A stretch of DNA of 64,000 nucleotides from Trametes villosa (GCA_002964805.2 PUDQ02000010.1:2666001-2730000), one strand, 5' to 3'; positions 47,452 through 59,767 are shown, numbered from the stretch's first letter. The notes: generated from the letters alone by a model not told the origin. Numbers and translations: made by a program.

Positions 47452-50400
47452 ATGCTGTTACCGCTGCTGATGCTAGCTTCCGGGGCGGCGCTGGCAGCAG
47501 CCGCAGTTCTCAGCTTGTCAGAATTTACCTGGACCTTGCAGAATGTAGCAGGCGACATCAACATTGCTGCCCAACCACCGTCCCAAGTGCATTTGGACCT
47601 GAAGGATGCCAACGTCATTCCTGAACCTTTATTGGGCAAGAACGGTTAGTTCATGTTGTCAGTCGCTTCTCGGATAGCTCAGGACTGACAGTGCTCATGC
47701 CCAGAATTGACCCAGAGATGGATCGTCACTGACAGCTGGACCTATCAAGCAGACTTGAGCTCGGTCATTCAAGTTGATCAGCCTCATGTGCAGGGCAACA
47801 GCGGCAACAAAACCCTGCTGGTATTCTATGGTCTTGACACTGTTGCAAACATTGTGAGTAGCCCGATGGTCAAGTTGGAATCCTCCGCTGAAGCTCGTTC
47901 TCAGACTGTAGCTGGTCATCTTGTCGCCTGGGTCAACAACCAGTTCCAGTGGTATGTTTACGACATCACCGACTACTTGGCTTCACCTCTGGAGAGCGAC
48001 AAGTCCCTCACCGTCTCGTTCGAGTCGCCCATTACCTACGGGCAGAACATCAGCTCGCGTGCGGACGTGGAGGCAGAAATTTCTCCTGACGTACGTACAC
48101 AACTACCGGTGTATGATCCTCTCGCTCACGACCCGCGCAGTTTGGATGGCCCAACGTACGCCAATGGATGCGCAAAATCTCATCAGACTTTGGGTGGGAT
48201 TGGGTAAGCCGCGCTCGCGTATAAGATGCTAAGCTGTGGATACTCACCTTATCCTCTAGGGCCCGGGGTTCGCGCCTTCGGGTGTTTTCAAGCCCGCATA
48301 CTTGGTCACGCTGTCGGACGGTGCGGACGACTCGAACAATCTTCCCGCTTCGCATCCTCTCCTCGTCTCCCGATCTAGCGGTCTCTTCATCGAGGAGTCT
48401 GCGCTAGAGATCTCCAAGGTCGGACAGAATCCCAACATACGCCCTGATGAGTCTGCAGATTGGCTCGTCAACGTCACACTCGCCCTCCGATCCATACGCG
48501 CAGATCCCCACCCCACCATCATTGTATCGATCCCCGAGCTCGACCTCGACTCCGGGCCTCTCCCGCTCTCTGGGATCCCTGCTACGACCAACGATTCCAC
48601 GTTCGTCGACGCCGCCTTCACTATTCCGAACGGGTTGCCACAGCGTTGGTATCCCCACACCCACGGCACGCCGAAGTTGTATGACATTATCATCACACTG
48701 GCTGTCGCTGGCTTGCCGTCGGCATCGTACACCACTCGGTCAGGCTTCCGGACGGTATATCTTGCCCAAACACCATACTCCCAAGAGGAGGTCGAGAAGC
48801 ATGGTATCACCCCTGGCGACCAGTGGCATTTCGAGGTCAACGGCAAGGTGATCTACTCTAAGGGCTCCAATCTGACCCCGTTGGACGTCTTCTATCCGCG
48901 TATAACCACCAACAAGGTCCGCTGGATCCTAGAGAGTGTCGTCCTAACCGGGCAGAACATGGTATGGCCATAGCTTCCCACCATCTTGCACATTTCTCAT
49001 GTGTTTTTGCAGGTGCGTCTCTGGGGCGGAGGTATCTACCAACCTTCGGATGAGCTCACCGGCGGGTATGACTTCTATTCTATCTGCGATGAGCTCGGCA
49101 TCCTCGTCTGGTCCGAGCTCGGATTCTCCGACTCTACATACCCCCTGAACGACTGGTTCCTGGAGTCGGTCGAGCGCGAAGTCCGGCAGAACGTACGGCG
49201 GGTCAAGCGGCACCCGAGCAACGTGCAATGGGCTGGCGGCAACGAGATTGAGCCCGTCCTCCTAGCTTTCAACAGCACCCCCGTACCCATCAACATGGGG
49301 TCGATCACCGTTGGTCCGGGTCCGCTGGACCCGCGCTATATCAGCAACGTGAGTAACATCGCTCGGTTGAGCCACCTTCCTGTGCTGATTCAATCGGGCT
49401 CGCAGTATGTGCTGCTCTTTCAGGATTTCCTGCATGATATTGTCGTGCAAGAGCAGTCCTCGGTGCGCCATTCGACGCCTCGTCCCGCCGACAGCTGTTG
49501 ATCATGTCTATACAGGTTGCATATACCCCATGCTCGACGACCAACGGGGTTCTCAGCTTAGATCCATACGTCCTACGGCTCAACAATGTGTCCGCGGGCC
49601 ACATTTATGGCAATACGGGTGCGGACTCTTTCTACAAGCAGATCTCGAGCATCGCTAACCGTACCTACAGAGCTCTACAACTACGACAGTTCGCAGTCGT
49701 TCGACTACAGCACCTATCCAAAGGCTAGGCAAGTGACCTGCCCAATATGATATCGTCATCTTCTGATTCAATGTATTCAGGTTTGTCGATGAGTTCGGGT
49801 AAGCAATCTATCCCCTCCTATCTCTCTGCGTCCTGCTTCCCGATCTGATTCTATCTCGCCGCGAAGCTTTCACTCCATGCCGTCCTTCTACAGCTGGGAA
49901 GAGGTGCTCGAGTCTCCCGACGACTTCTCATTCAACTCCACAATCGTGATGTCGCGCGACCGCCACCCGCCCGCGTTCAGCCTCGAGTGGCCGAACCCAC
50001 TCGCGCCCCAGGGCCAGATGGAGATGACGCTCGCCGTCGAGCGCTGGCTCCCCACCCCGGGCACGTCCGACTCCAACCAGACGTTTGCGCAGTGGTGCTG
50101 GAGCACGCAGGTCTTCCAGTCGCTCTACGCGCAGTCCCAGATTGCGTACTACCGCCGCGGCTCCGGGCGCGGCGAGCGCAACCTCGGCGCGATCGTCTGG
50201 CAGCTGAACGACGTTTGGCAGGGCGTGAGCTGGTCTGCGATCGAGTACTCGGGCCGCTGGAAGGTGATGCAGTACGGGCTCGCGAACGTATTCGAGCCCG
50301 TCATGGTGTATCCGTTCTGGGTTCCCGAGACGGAGACGCTCGAGGTTGCGGTGGTGTCGGACCTGTGGGAGGCCGTCGACGGCATCGTACAGCTGACATG

Positions 50401-51015
50401 GTACGACTGGCACGGCAACTCCCTCAACACGTCTTCGTATGCGTTCTCGGTCCCCAGCTTGAACAGCACGGTGGTATACCAAGCTCAAGGCTTCGAGAAC
50501 ATCCTTCCTGTGGGACACAAAGCCAAAGACGTCTGGGCGTTGCTGAGCTTGACCGCGATGGCCGATGGTCAGCGCCAGACGCATGAGCAATATGTATGCG
50601 CATGCATCTCTTCTCTACAGTAGTTCTCGCTCTGACCATTCCGAGAATAGTTCGTGCCGATGTCGCTTGCCAACTCAGAACTCGCCGACCCCCAAATCAA
50701 GGTCACCTATGGAGACAACCTCACGTTCACGCTTTCTGCACAAGGCGGCGTCGCGCCCTTCGCGTGGCTGGACCACCCTGCGGGGACGATTGGCTACTTC
50801 GTTGACACCGTGTCCAACAAGCCGCTAAACGGCTTCTACCTCATACCTGGCTCCGATCGTACTGGTGGGTTCTAAGACCCTCACCGCTGTTGAACCGTCC
50901 GAGCTAATAGTCCTGCATAGTGCGCTTCATCCAGTCCGAGGTTCTCTCGACCGTCAAGAGTCCATCTTCGTCGGACTTCGTTGTCCGCTCTCTCTGGAAC
51001 AACACCCATCTGTAG
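47452..51015 (+). CDS. Secreted GH2 beta-mannosidase
   Basis: Glycoside hydrolase family 2 exo-beta-mannosidase, releasing terminal beta-mannose from manno-oligosaccharides or N-glycans; likely secreted. Thirteen exons: 47452-47644, 47705-47853, 47905-48090, 48141-48203, 48260-48961, 49013-49348, 49406-49462, 49516-49618, 49671-49728, 49781-49798, 49867-50593, 50651-50864, 50921-51015; 2901 nt, 966 aa. The N-terminal signal peptide is MLLPLLMLASGAALAAAA. Then come the sugar-binding jelly-roll (WTYQADLSS, GLDTVANITVAGH, FGWPNVRQWMRKISSDFGWD) and the TIM barrel (LRLWGGGIYQPSDE-like VRLWGGGIYQ, FYSICDELGILVWSE). The acid/base Glu is in WAGGNEIEPVLLAF and the nucleophile Glu in RFVDEFGFHSMPS. The C-terminal beta domains follow. 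The intron before the nucleophile exon has a GC donor. Many Asn-X-Ser/Thr sites fit secretion. Confidence 0.93.
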
Positions 51016-51363
51016 TAGCATACTACTGCTACTGCTCGTTCCTGTTGCAGCGGGTTCCATGTGTATGCCCTCATCGGTGCCAGTCCCTCGCACGCTTCTT
51101 CGTTCATTGTCCGCCTTCGTCGCTCCTTTCCGTCAACCTCAACGCCATTCCTTCGACGAATCGCCTATCTTGTCTACCATAATAAATACCTTGTTGGATC
51201 CGGAACCGGACTACACGGCCTCGGCACTGGCAGCCTGAACTGCGTGCAAGAGGTGGCATTTCATTACAGTTATAGACTCACATAACTCGTGCCCAATCGT
51301 GGCAGGATTGTAAGGTAATGAATAGTCGTGAGTGGACGTGGGGGTCATGAGCAATGAATCATA
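51016..51363. other. 3' spacer between convergent genes
   Basis: About 350 bp between the beta-mannosidase stop and the stop of the minus-strand unknown gene. AATAAATA at about 51180 could serve as a poly(A) signal for beta-mannosidase. No other feature was recognised. Confidence 0.4.
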
Positions 51364-52242
51364 TCATGGCGCGTCAGGGCGGTCGTAACGTTTAACCCCA
51401 AACCCGGGTATACGGGGAAGGGGAACTGTGCCAGTAATTACCCCACCGATCTGAGGACAGGTGTCAGCGCCGGGCGAGAGCGCATAGGGTACAACAAACA
51501 CACTATAGGGTGAGCCATAGCCATAGTGGTATATTGGGGACCACGTCGCACGCCAATTAGGGCTATAGCAGTTGCCCGATGTCCACAGGGAGCCGTAGTA
51601 GGTCGGTCGCGGAGGCGGGTCTGCTCGGACAGCCGCGGGAGCAGCGGCTGGCTGCTCGGCGCGCGCCGCCGCAGCTTGTGGGGTAGCGTCCGGGTCCAGA
51701 AAGCGCACTCTCCTCCGATGGGGAGAGTGCCTATGCGTGTGACGAGCACGGTGGGTATCGTCTTGATATTCGGTTTCGTACGGCACGGACGTGATCCTGT
51801 CATGAGATAGTCGTTCATCTAGATACTGGAAGAGGTCCATTAGCGATACAATCGCGAGAATGGGAGGTTCCTACACGTACTAGCACGTATTCCCATAGCC
51901 ATTTGGCTGCCTGCAAACGTTCGCCGGACCAAGCCTCTGGCAAATCGCGCAGCCTAATGGTCGACGCTTCAGTATCCAAGCCCGTGTGGCGCACATGAGG
52001 GTGGATGGGACGTACCGTTCGTAATACCACTGGTAGGACCGGATGTCGCTGGACGTGAGCTCAGGTCGTAGAAGGTCCATTATTTTGATAGCACCGTCTC
52101 TGTAGCGGCGTGTCCTGGCGCGCTTGCCATCCTCGGATTCTAGGTTCTGTAGCCACCGACAGCGGTGAGGTCTCTCGACCGAGTCTTTGATCCCCTGGAT
52201 CACTTGTATAACGCGGGGAGAGGGACCGTGACTGTGGCTCAT
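51364..52242 (-). CDS. Unknown 253-aa protein, three exons
   Basis: I do not recognise the family. The exons on the minus strand are 52242-52016, 51953-51881 and 51825-51364; 762 nt, 253 aa. It starts MSHSHGPSPRVIQVIQGIKD. Residues about 50-110 are rich in charged and aromatic residues and probably helical (DGAIKIMDLLRPEL, IRSYQWYYERRLRDL, LQAAKWLWEYVLYLDERL). Next is a His/Arg stretch (HRARHTHRHSPHRRRVRFLD), then an Ala/Pro linker, and a Tyr/Trp/Gly-rich tail (TYYGSLWTSGNCYSPNW). Introns are 62 and 55 nt with GTACGT donors and in-phase joins. A TATAAA lies about 70 bp upstream. No signal peptide or membrane span. The clean splicing supports a real gene; function is open. Confidence 0.65.
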
Positions 52243-52307
52243 GCTGAAACCGTGCAAGGGATTCAGAGGTGGGTATACTATGAGCCCCGGCAACCACGAG
52301 GCAGCCC

Positions 52308-52313
52308 TTTATA
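52308..52313 (-). promoter_or_regulatory. TATA box of the unknown 253-aa gene
   Basis: Read on the minus strand the sequence is TTGTATAAAGGG, with TATAAA at 52313-52308, about 66-70 bp before the ATG at 52242. Position and match suit a core promoter. This also supports the ATG at 52242 over upstream non-ATG frames. Confidence 0.5.
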
Positions 52314-55282
52314 CAAGAGAGGAGAGTCCGAGCCCACCACATCCTGCCAGTATTCGGAATGACCCAGGATAGTGAACTTCAGGTTTCGGGTGAAGGGCAG
52401 TGTTGAGCGTTTTGTATCGCGGTTACCGCAGCAACGGTGCTTGTACTGCAGTATGATGCCCCGGTTATACGACGGTGGATCCAAGGAGTGTGTCGCTTGT
52501 CTTCGGGGTGGCGGGCGCTGTAAGAGAGCGCGAGATATTCCAGCGCAGTGGGGGCGGACCAAAGGGCGGCAATAATGTCACCACGCGACGGTCGGTTTGT
52601 GGGCGCAGAGGTCACCGCCCGTGTCAGCGCTCGCTAGAACAACAAATGATAAGACATGCAGCGCGTATGACGAGGCACACTTATAGCCTGTGTCGAGGCC
52701 TGTCTGCCGGTGGTTGGCCGTCGTGCTGGACGGCGCTGAGGAGATTGCGATCGCGTCTGACAGGTATGAGCTGCTGAGAACTTGATGTCGAATAAACAGG
52801 TCTATGAATCTTGCATTTCCGAAGCACAGCCAGCAAGATATCGTGATAGAACTGTCATGGAGGTAGTGTAAGACATCAGCAAAACTGCAAGCGCCCGGTA
52901 AACAATTCCAGGGCTTGTAAGATCAGCGCGAGATTGGAAGGACTCGCACTTACTCGGGAGGCCTTGTAAACTACGGGGGGCCGCTCGGAAGCAATCTCGA
53001 GGGGCTGCTGTGCAGATAAGGATTCCCTGCAATTATAATGGATTGTGATGTATATGTCGCGCGAGCAGAAGCCGGGAAGAGCACTGGCATGTCGGGTGAC
53101 GCACGTGCACCCTATAGGCTAGCCAGACCTGCCATGTCCGCTGTAGCTCAACGTCAACGTCAACTTGAGCCTGTCGATGGTGTGCGTCAAGACGGGAAGC
53201 TCGCGCACTCGGATTCAAAGTCCGCGCCGTCTTCGAATACGCTCCACACCTTTACCGGTGAAAAGCACGCCCGCCACGACCTCCCCTCATCCACCCCCCA
53301 CCTCGACTTCCCTCACTACCTGCGGCACTGTGGTCTACCCCGGGGCCTGGTTCATCCATTCTTTCGTATAATAACTCACCGACGTCGCCGACATGGTTGA
53401 TATTCGTCATTTGCTAACAGTTGCTAGCACCAACTCGCACTGCATATACCCAGCCTACCAGCGAGGCTCGGGGCCCCGCTCGACCCTACTACCACATGGC
53501 ACCCACCACAGTGAGTGCTTTGCAGAGCGCAATCCCATGCTTATTGACATTTTCGCGGGCTAGGAGTATGAGCTCTAGGATTTAGGAGGATCCCGCATAT
53601 ATTTGGCCGAGCTCATGGTATGTGCCTCCTCCTGCTCAGTCCATCCGTCAGCTACTAATGTTGTCCTAGCCGCGGCTTAGACTAGGTACTACTTCCACTG
53701 GTGTGTTCTCTCTTCTCGATACGCAGCCGACATCTACTGACTGCCTTCGGGTCTGCACTCACGCAGCTCCGCATTCTAGCCTCATGCATGCGCCTCCATG
53801 CTTTTCTGTATCACAGTCCGCACACCGCATCAGTACTCCACATGCCGCAATGCGCGTTCCCGCACTGCCGCGCTCCCCCTCATGTCGTAGCATAAATCGT
53901 GAATCTAGTATTATCATTTTCGCATTTCATCCCGATATGCGAGATGAACGTTCGAACAACTGCCAGCCGGACCGAAATGATACAACTGGCTAACTAGATA
54001 GATTCTATTTCGTCCGTTTACTTGGCTGCGCTTACGGTCGTATGCAACGTCCCTCACCCTATGCATGCGCCCCCTTTGACCGGGCCTATTATGAGCAACC
54101 GAGGCGAATACGAGCCCTTTCGAGAAGGGGGGGAACGCTATATGAGCATGCCCCCGATAGAACGGCCCATTATAAGCGATTGGGTCTATTGGAAGGGCTT
54201 CCAAGCCCTTCCGAGTGCTTGTAATGATTTTTCTATTTTGCTGATGGAGTCGATCTCGAGTAGTCGAAGTTCCGCCGGCGCTCTCGGGTGATCGATCCTT
54301 ACTCCGCCTATTTGGCGCCCAAAGTACCAACTGCTTGCGCAGTGGGCGCCCGCCGCGCCGGGAGACTTTGCATCACTTCCTTTGCTCCGCCACCGCGGGA
54401 GGACCGGCGACCTGACTGAGCACCACAAGCTTCAGCTCGAGCGTTTTGTACTCGCACGCTCGAAGAAGTATCACCAAGAACTTCGTTCTCGGTAACTTGA
54501 CGACAGTCTAACTAACGCGGCTCGAGAGCAGTGCGCGCAAGCTACCTGGCGATACCACAGTCCTGTCGAGCATCACCGACCTCGAGATGCGGCTCTGTTC
54601 AGTTCTTAATGTCTTTAGGAGTTGAATCTTTACGCTTGAGGCGCTGCGCCGGGGACGCTGCATGAAGAATTGAGTAGTCTCCGGTAAGCTAAACCAGCCC
54701 CTCGGCGAGACATCCGGCAGCCAACTTGCAACCGTCTGGCCGTATCTAACGCCCAATATACTTCGTAAGAGGCTGTATCATGCGTCTCAGGGAGCTACCG
54801 TAAGTGCTACCCATCAGCTGCTGTCGAAGTCATGCTCATGCGTCTATTGCAGCCGAGAAGTCCTCCACGGGCCGCTATCTGACCTGAATGCACCCGTCAA
54901 CAGACGACTATCGCAATGCAGGGCTACCCGACGTGGCCGCCTCGTATCATGCTGGGACTCAGGCGGCCATACAGATCTGTTGTGACGAACGGCCCAAGCT
55001 AATCCCCGTGAACGGTGAAGGCTACTTGCTCTAAATGCTTCTCGAGCGCGTAGGCTCAGTTTCTCGAAGGTCGACCGACCTCATAAATTGTCACGGGCGC
55101 ACGCCGCGCATGATCCCCGCCAGAGACGGGAGCGAGGTGTGGATGCGGAACTGAAGTGTGGTTGACTTCTGTTATCGCTCCTCATAGCCGCCGCGCACAT
55201 GCGAATGCATATATAATGATGCAGATGGTGTCGACAGCAGCGTGGCCTCTGACCCAGTCGTCTCCCCGTACCCGCTGTCATC
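52314..55282. other. Intergenic, no gene recognised
   Basis: About 3 kb of moderate GC. Short open frames on both strands lack motifs and splice support. 52400-52600 is a likely upstream region of the unknown gene, and 55100-55282 is the likely promoter of the permease (an ATATATAATG string at about 55208 is a TATA candidate). No tRNA or repeat was recognised. Confidence 0.4.
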
Positions 55283-57745
55283 ATGGAGCATGCCCACGAA
55301 AAGCAAGACGACGCATCTACTAGGAAGGTCCCCATACTCGCAGGCTCGGACGTAGATGCCGAGGTGGAGGTCCTGTCGATTAGCCCCACCACCCTGAAGA
55401 GGCAAATGAAAGACCGACACATTGCCATGATTGGGTGCGTGCTGTGAATCCTGTGTCACCTTCCTCTGCTAACTGACAACCCTCCAGTATCGGCGGTGCG
55501 TAGTTGTTTTACGCATCGTCCTCCGTTGTGGCAGACGCTCGAGCATGTATACACCTAGGTGTTATCGGCACTGGGCTGTTCCTCGGCACGGCTACCGCTT
55601 TGCGGGAGGGCGGTCCCGTGGGGATGCTACTAGCATATCTAGTGGTTGGTTCACTATGCTATACCATAATGGTGAGAACTCAAGCTCTCAAAATCGCAGG
55701 TCTACTTGGAATTGCTGACGGTGTGTGCAGATATCACTGGGCGAAATGGCCGCGTTCCTTCCTATCCCGGGAGGACACCTCACGTTTGCGGAGCGCTTCG
55801 TCGACCCGGCATGGTCTTTCGCGGTCGGATGGCTTTACTGTAACAGATACAGACCCCCTCCTTACGAGCAACCGCTGAAATGACTTTCACAGGTTACAAT
55901 TGGATCGTCATCCTTCCTGCTGAAATCAGTGCAGCGGCTGTCGTTATCAACTACTGGTAAGGAACACCATATAGCACTCCTCGCTGCTCTGAGCGATCTC
56001 TCGTCATAGGAACACGTCCGTGAACAATGCGGCATGGATCACGATGTGCCTCGCGGTCATAATCATCATCAACGCCTTCGGTGCCGGTGAGTTTCTCGAC
56101 AATACATCAGTAGGTTCGACCTATACGTACGCAATCTAGGTGCATATGGGGAAGCGGAGTTCATCTTCTGCTCCGTGAAGGTTATCACAATCGTCGGCCT
56201 CCTCATCCTCGGTATCGTGCTCGACCTCGGCGGAGGGCCCAACCACGACCGCATCGGGTTCCGCTACTGGAAAAGCCCAGGTCCATTTGTCCAGTTCGAC
56301 GGGATTGCTGGCGTGAAGGGGCGGTTTCTTGGCTGGTCTGCCGTGATGTCCCAGGCGGCGTTCTCGTTCATCGGGACAGAGGTCGTTGCCGTACGTCCAC
56401 CATGGGTTCGTTGATAGGGCTCACAACTGACGATGCTGCACATAGATCGCGGGAGCGGAAGTGAAGAATCCGCGCAGGAACATACCGAAAGCGATCAAAC
56501 GCGTATACATTCGCCTATTGCTTTTCTACGTCGGCGGTGTCACCATCGTCGGACTGCTCGTTCCCTCAAACGACACCAGGCTCAACCTCGCTGACGGCAC
56601 GGCGGCGGCGTCGCCCTTCGTTATCGCCATCGGTAATGCCGGTATCAGCGCTCTGCCTTCGGCGCGTGTCTTCTTCTTTACGAAACGCTGCGCATGGCGA
56701 AGGGGGATTCGCTGACACACGTACTTCTCTAGATTATCAACGCTGCCATTCTTACCTCCGCATGGTCTGCCGCAAACAGCGACCTGTACGGCAGCTCCCG
56801 CGCACTGTGTGAGCATTCTCCTCAGTCACGCAGGCCAAATGGAGGTTCTTACAGCTTGTGGCTTCTCCGGGGCTTTAGACGGCCTTGCGTTGAACGGAAA
56901 TGCACCGAAGGTCTTCCTCAAGACGACACGTCACGGGCTACCTTGGGTAGCCGTGGCATCGTGCGCCTCCATTGGCCTGCTGTCGTACATGGGGCTTCAT
57001 AGCGGGAGCGGGAGGGTCTTCGGTTGGTGCGTAACTGCCCGACTACAGTGCCCGTCATTCCATTTGTTGATAACTGCCCTACTTTAGGTTCTCAAACATG
57101 TGCGTAATCCTCATTCGTCTCGACACCACTCCGAACTCACCCGATGTACGTTTTCCAGGACAGCCGTGGCAGGCCTGGCGAGCTGGTTCGGCATCGGCGT
57201 CACATACATCCGCTTCCACCGAGGACTCCGCGCACAAGGGATCGACCGGAGGACCCTTCCGTACCACTCGCCGTTGCAGCCCTTCGCTGCGTGGTACGCT
57301 ACCGTCGGATGCTTCCTGGCTGTCCTGGTAAGCTCCGGTTAATCGCCGCAGCAAGTCAACACGCTCACCGGTGTCTCTGCAACGGAAACAGTTCAGCGGC
57401 TGGTACGTGTTCCTGGAGGGCCACTGGGCGACGGACACGTTCGTAACAAACTACCTCCCGATGGCGATGTTCCCGGTACTGTACGTGGGCGCGCGGTGGT
57501 ACAAGCGCGCAACTCTGGTGCCGTACGAGAAGATGGACTTCAAGAGCGGCTTGCAGGAAGTCCTGGATGCCTCGTACGTCCCTCTCCGCTGTCTGGCGGC
57601 CCTCCTGATCACGGTCTCAAATATCAGGTGCGACGAATCGGCGCCGGGAAACTGGGCGAAGCGCGCATGGAGTTGGCTGGTAAGCGTTTCAACCCGAGTT
57701 GTATGAGACCGTACGGCGTGCTCAGCTCTCCGTTGCTAGATGTGA
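55283..57745 (+). CDS. Amino-acid permease (YAT/APC family), possible S-methylmethionine permease
   Basis: Plasma-membrane amino-acid/proton symporter with about 12 helices and roughly 545 aa. The cytosolic N-terminus ends LKRQMKDRHIAMIGIGGVIG, with the family helix-1 motif GVIGTGLFLGTATAL. Conserved blocks follow in order: GEMAAFLPIPGGHLTFAERF, YNWIVILPAEISAAAVVINY, FSFIGTEVVAIAGAEVKNPR, SIINAAILTSAWSAANSDLY, SSRALYGLALNGNAPKVF, FGWFSNMTAVAGLASWFGI. Splicing features include an 8-nt exon (55488-55495), a GC-type donor after ALPS, and a last 6-nt coding exon ATGTGA (57740-57745) giving the usual ...WSWLM end. The start at 55283 is the first ATG. It lies 328 bp before a homocysteine S-methyltransferase in the same direction, as with yeast MMP1/MHT1, so S-methylmethionine is a plausible substrate; that part is inference. 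Confidence 0.88.
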
Positions 57746-58073
57746 GATCGTGGAAGAGAACGCTTGCAAGAGATACATACTCTATCAGCGCCCGTCTTGA
57801 GCTGTACATGATGGGTTCATCCATGTGTGGTCGGCATCATACCGTGGCATTGGCACCCGAGACCGATGTCAGATGCAGCACTTGTCAATATTTACTGCAG
57901 TCCTGCATGTACTTAGCCGGAAGCGAAGCTGCCAGCAGGGGAGGTTTGCTGAATATACACCGGCGTATTAATGTGGCGTTGAGCTTGCAGTGTATCTCGA
58001 TCGATCGGAAATGGGGTTCACCCATATTTCCTATGCAGCCTGCGTTAGCTTTCTCGTCTCTTTACCCACCCCC
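57746..58073. other. Spacer between permease and methyltransferase genes
   Basis: A 328-bp gap between two co-oriented genes, holding the permease 3' UTR and the promoter of the methyltransferase. No distinct site was recognised. Confidence 0.45.
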
Positions 58074-59352
58074 ATGTCAAACCTCACGAAGAAACCACAG
58101 GTCCTGATACTGGATGGCGGACTGGTGGGTACCACGGAGAATGCTTACACCTTGAGACCCCTGCTGAAGCATGCCGGTTCTTTTACAGGGTACCACTCTA
58201 GAGGACGTGTTCCACCAGGACATATCGCATGCGCTCTGGTCGGCTAAGCCCATCGACGAAGATCCCGAAGTCATCATCTCAGCACACCTCGCCTTTCTAC
58301 GGGCCGGGGCGGATGTCATCCTCACATCGACGTAGGCTTATCCCTCTACCGTCCCCTACTGCGGGAGCTGACACAAGCATACCGTCTCACTCAGGTACCA
58401 ATGCGCGTACAACACCTTTGAACGCGCTGGATACACGCGCGACGATGCTCGGCGTATCATGCTCAAGTCCGTGCAGCTCGCCAAGGAGGCCAGACGCCGC
58501 TTCGTGGACGAGAGCCTTGCAGCGACTGATAGCGGCGCAGCGGCCCCTCCACCGCGGGACGTGAAGATCGCGCTGTCGCTGGGGCCGTATGGCGCTACGC
58601 TTTCCCCAGCGCAGGAGTTCGACGGCTTCTACCCTCCGCCGTACGGGCCCGACCTCTCGCGCTCCGAGGAGAAGACCAATGCCTTCGCCGACACCCTGGA
58701 GGGCAAGCAAGAGGAGCAAGCCGCAATCGACGCGTTGGCGGCGTTCCACTACGAACGGTTGGGCACATTCGCAGACGATGAGGAGACTTGGAACGCAGTC
58801 GACTTCGTCGCATTCGAAACGGTTCCCCTTCGCCGGGAGATCTACGCCATCCGGAAGGCCGTCGCGCAGTTTGAAGACTATGTCGGAGCGCAGATGAAGC
58901 CGTGGTGGATCAGCACAGACTACCCAGACGGACGTTTCCCAGAGACGAAGCCGGCCGGAGGACATCTCACGGCGACTGACGCGGCGCACGCCGCGCTCCT
59001 GGACGACGGAGGAGCGGTGGCATGGGGCTTCGGCATCAACTGCACCGGGCTCGAGTTCCTTCCCGCTCTGCTGGAGGAGGCGCGACCTGTGGCGGCGGAG
59101 CACCTGGAAAAGCACGGGAAACGGCCTTGGCTGGTCCTGTACCCGAACCGAGGCGATGTCTACATCCCCGAAACTCAGAGCTGGCGCACGAACGACAGAC
59201 AGGGACAAGGATGGGCCGCGGAATTTGGTGCTGTAGTGCTTGGTGTCTCAGTGCAAGGGAGCCAGTGGGAGGGGGTCATAGCAGGAGGATGTTGTAAGAC
59301 GGGACCTGACGAGATTGCGGCTTTGGCAAAGGGGCTACATACTTCGGCATAG
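58074..59352 (+). CDS. Homocysteine S-methyltransferase (MHT1/SAM4-like)
   Basis: Zinc enzyme that moves a methyl group from S-methylmethionine or S-adenosylmethionine to homocysteine, forming methionine; cytosolic. Three exons: 58074-58124, 58189-58331, 58395-59352; 1152 nt, 383 aa. The N-terminal barrel start LILDGGLGTTLEDVF is restored by splicing intron 1. HLAFLRAGADVILTSTYQCA and LSLGPYGATLSPAQEFDGFY follow. The zinc ligands are in GFGINCTG and in the C-terminal GGCCKTGPDEIAAL, so all three cysteines are present. VDFVAFETVP matches the family glutamate region. Introns are 64 and 63 nt. Which methyl donor is used cannot be read from sequence. The neighbouring permease favours S-methylmethionine. 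Confidence 0.93.
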
Positions 59353-59767
59353 AGAACTATTTGAAGATGAGTTGAATACAACTTAATAGTAAGCACATAA
59401 CGATCCTCGCAAGATGGAAGTGCGCTTCAGAGCCTGCAGCAAGTCGAGAGCAAGTCGGCGGGAGACGAGAACGGGCGCCTAGTGGAAGGCCGAAATGGGA
59501 GGCAGGACCCCGGGAGCGGTGCCAGGAAAGTGCCGGGGGCGCTCGCAAACTCTGGGACTGTGGTGGTCGCTGTGTACCGCAACGCACAAGAGCTGCCCGA
59601 AAGCCTGCACGTCGCCAAGCCCGACGTCCTCAAAACAAGCCCACAGCGGTACGTACGTCCTCTACGCGGCAGGGTCGAAAGAACGGGAGGATTCGGTCAC
59701 GGCGTTGGAATGGATGGCACGGTCGCAGTTTGGATGCTGATCCTCCTCCCGCTTGCTCAGGTCCGCC
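59353..59767. other. Promoter region of the ribosomal protein S0 gene
   Basis: A 415-bp spacer. It must contain the methyltransferase 3' end and the promoter and leader of the ribosomal protein gene; a GTACGTACGT string near 59649 could be a donor of a 5' UTR intron ending CAG just before the ATG. That leader intron is only a suggestion. Confidence 0.4.
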
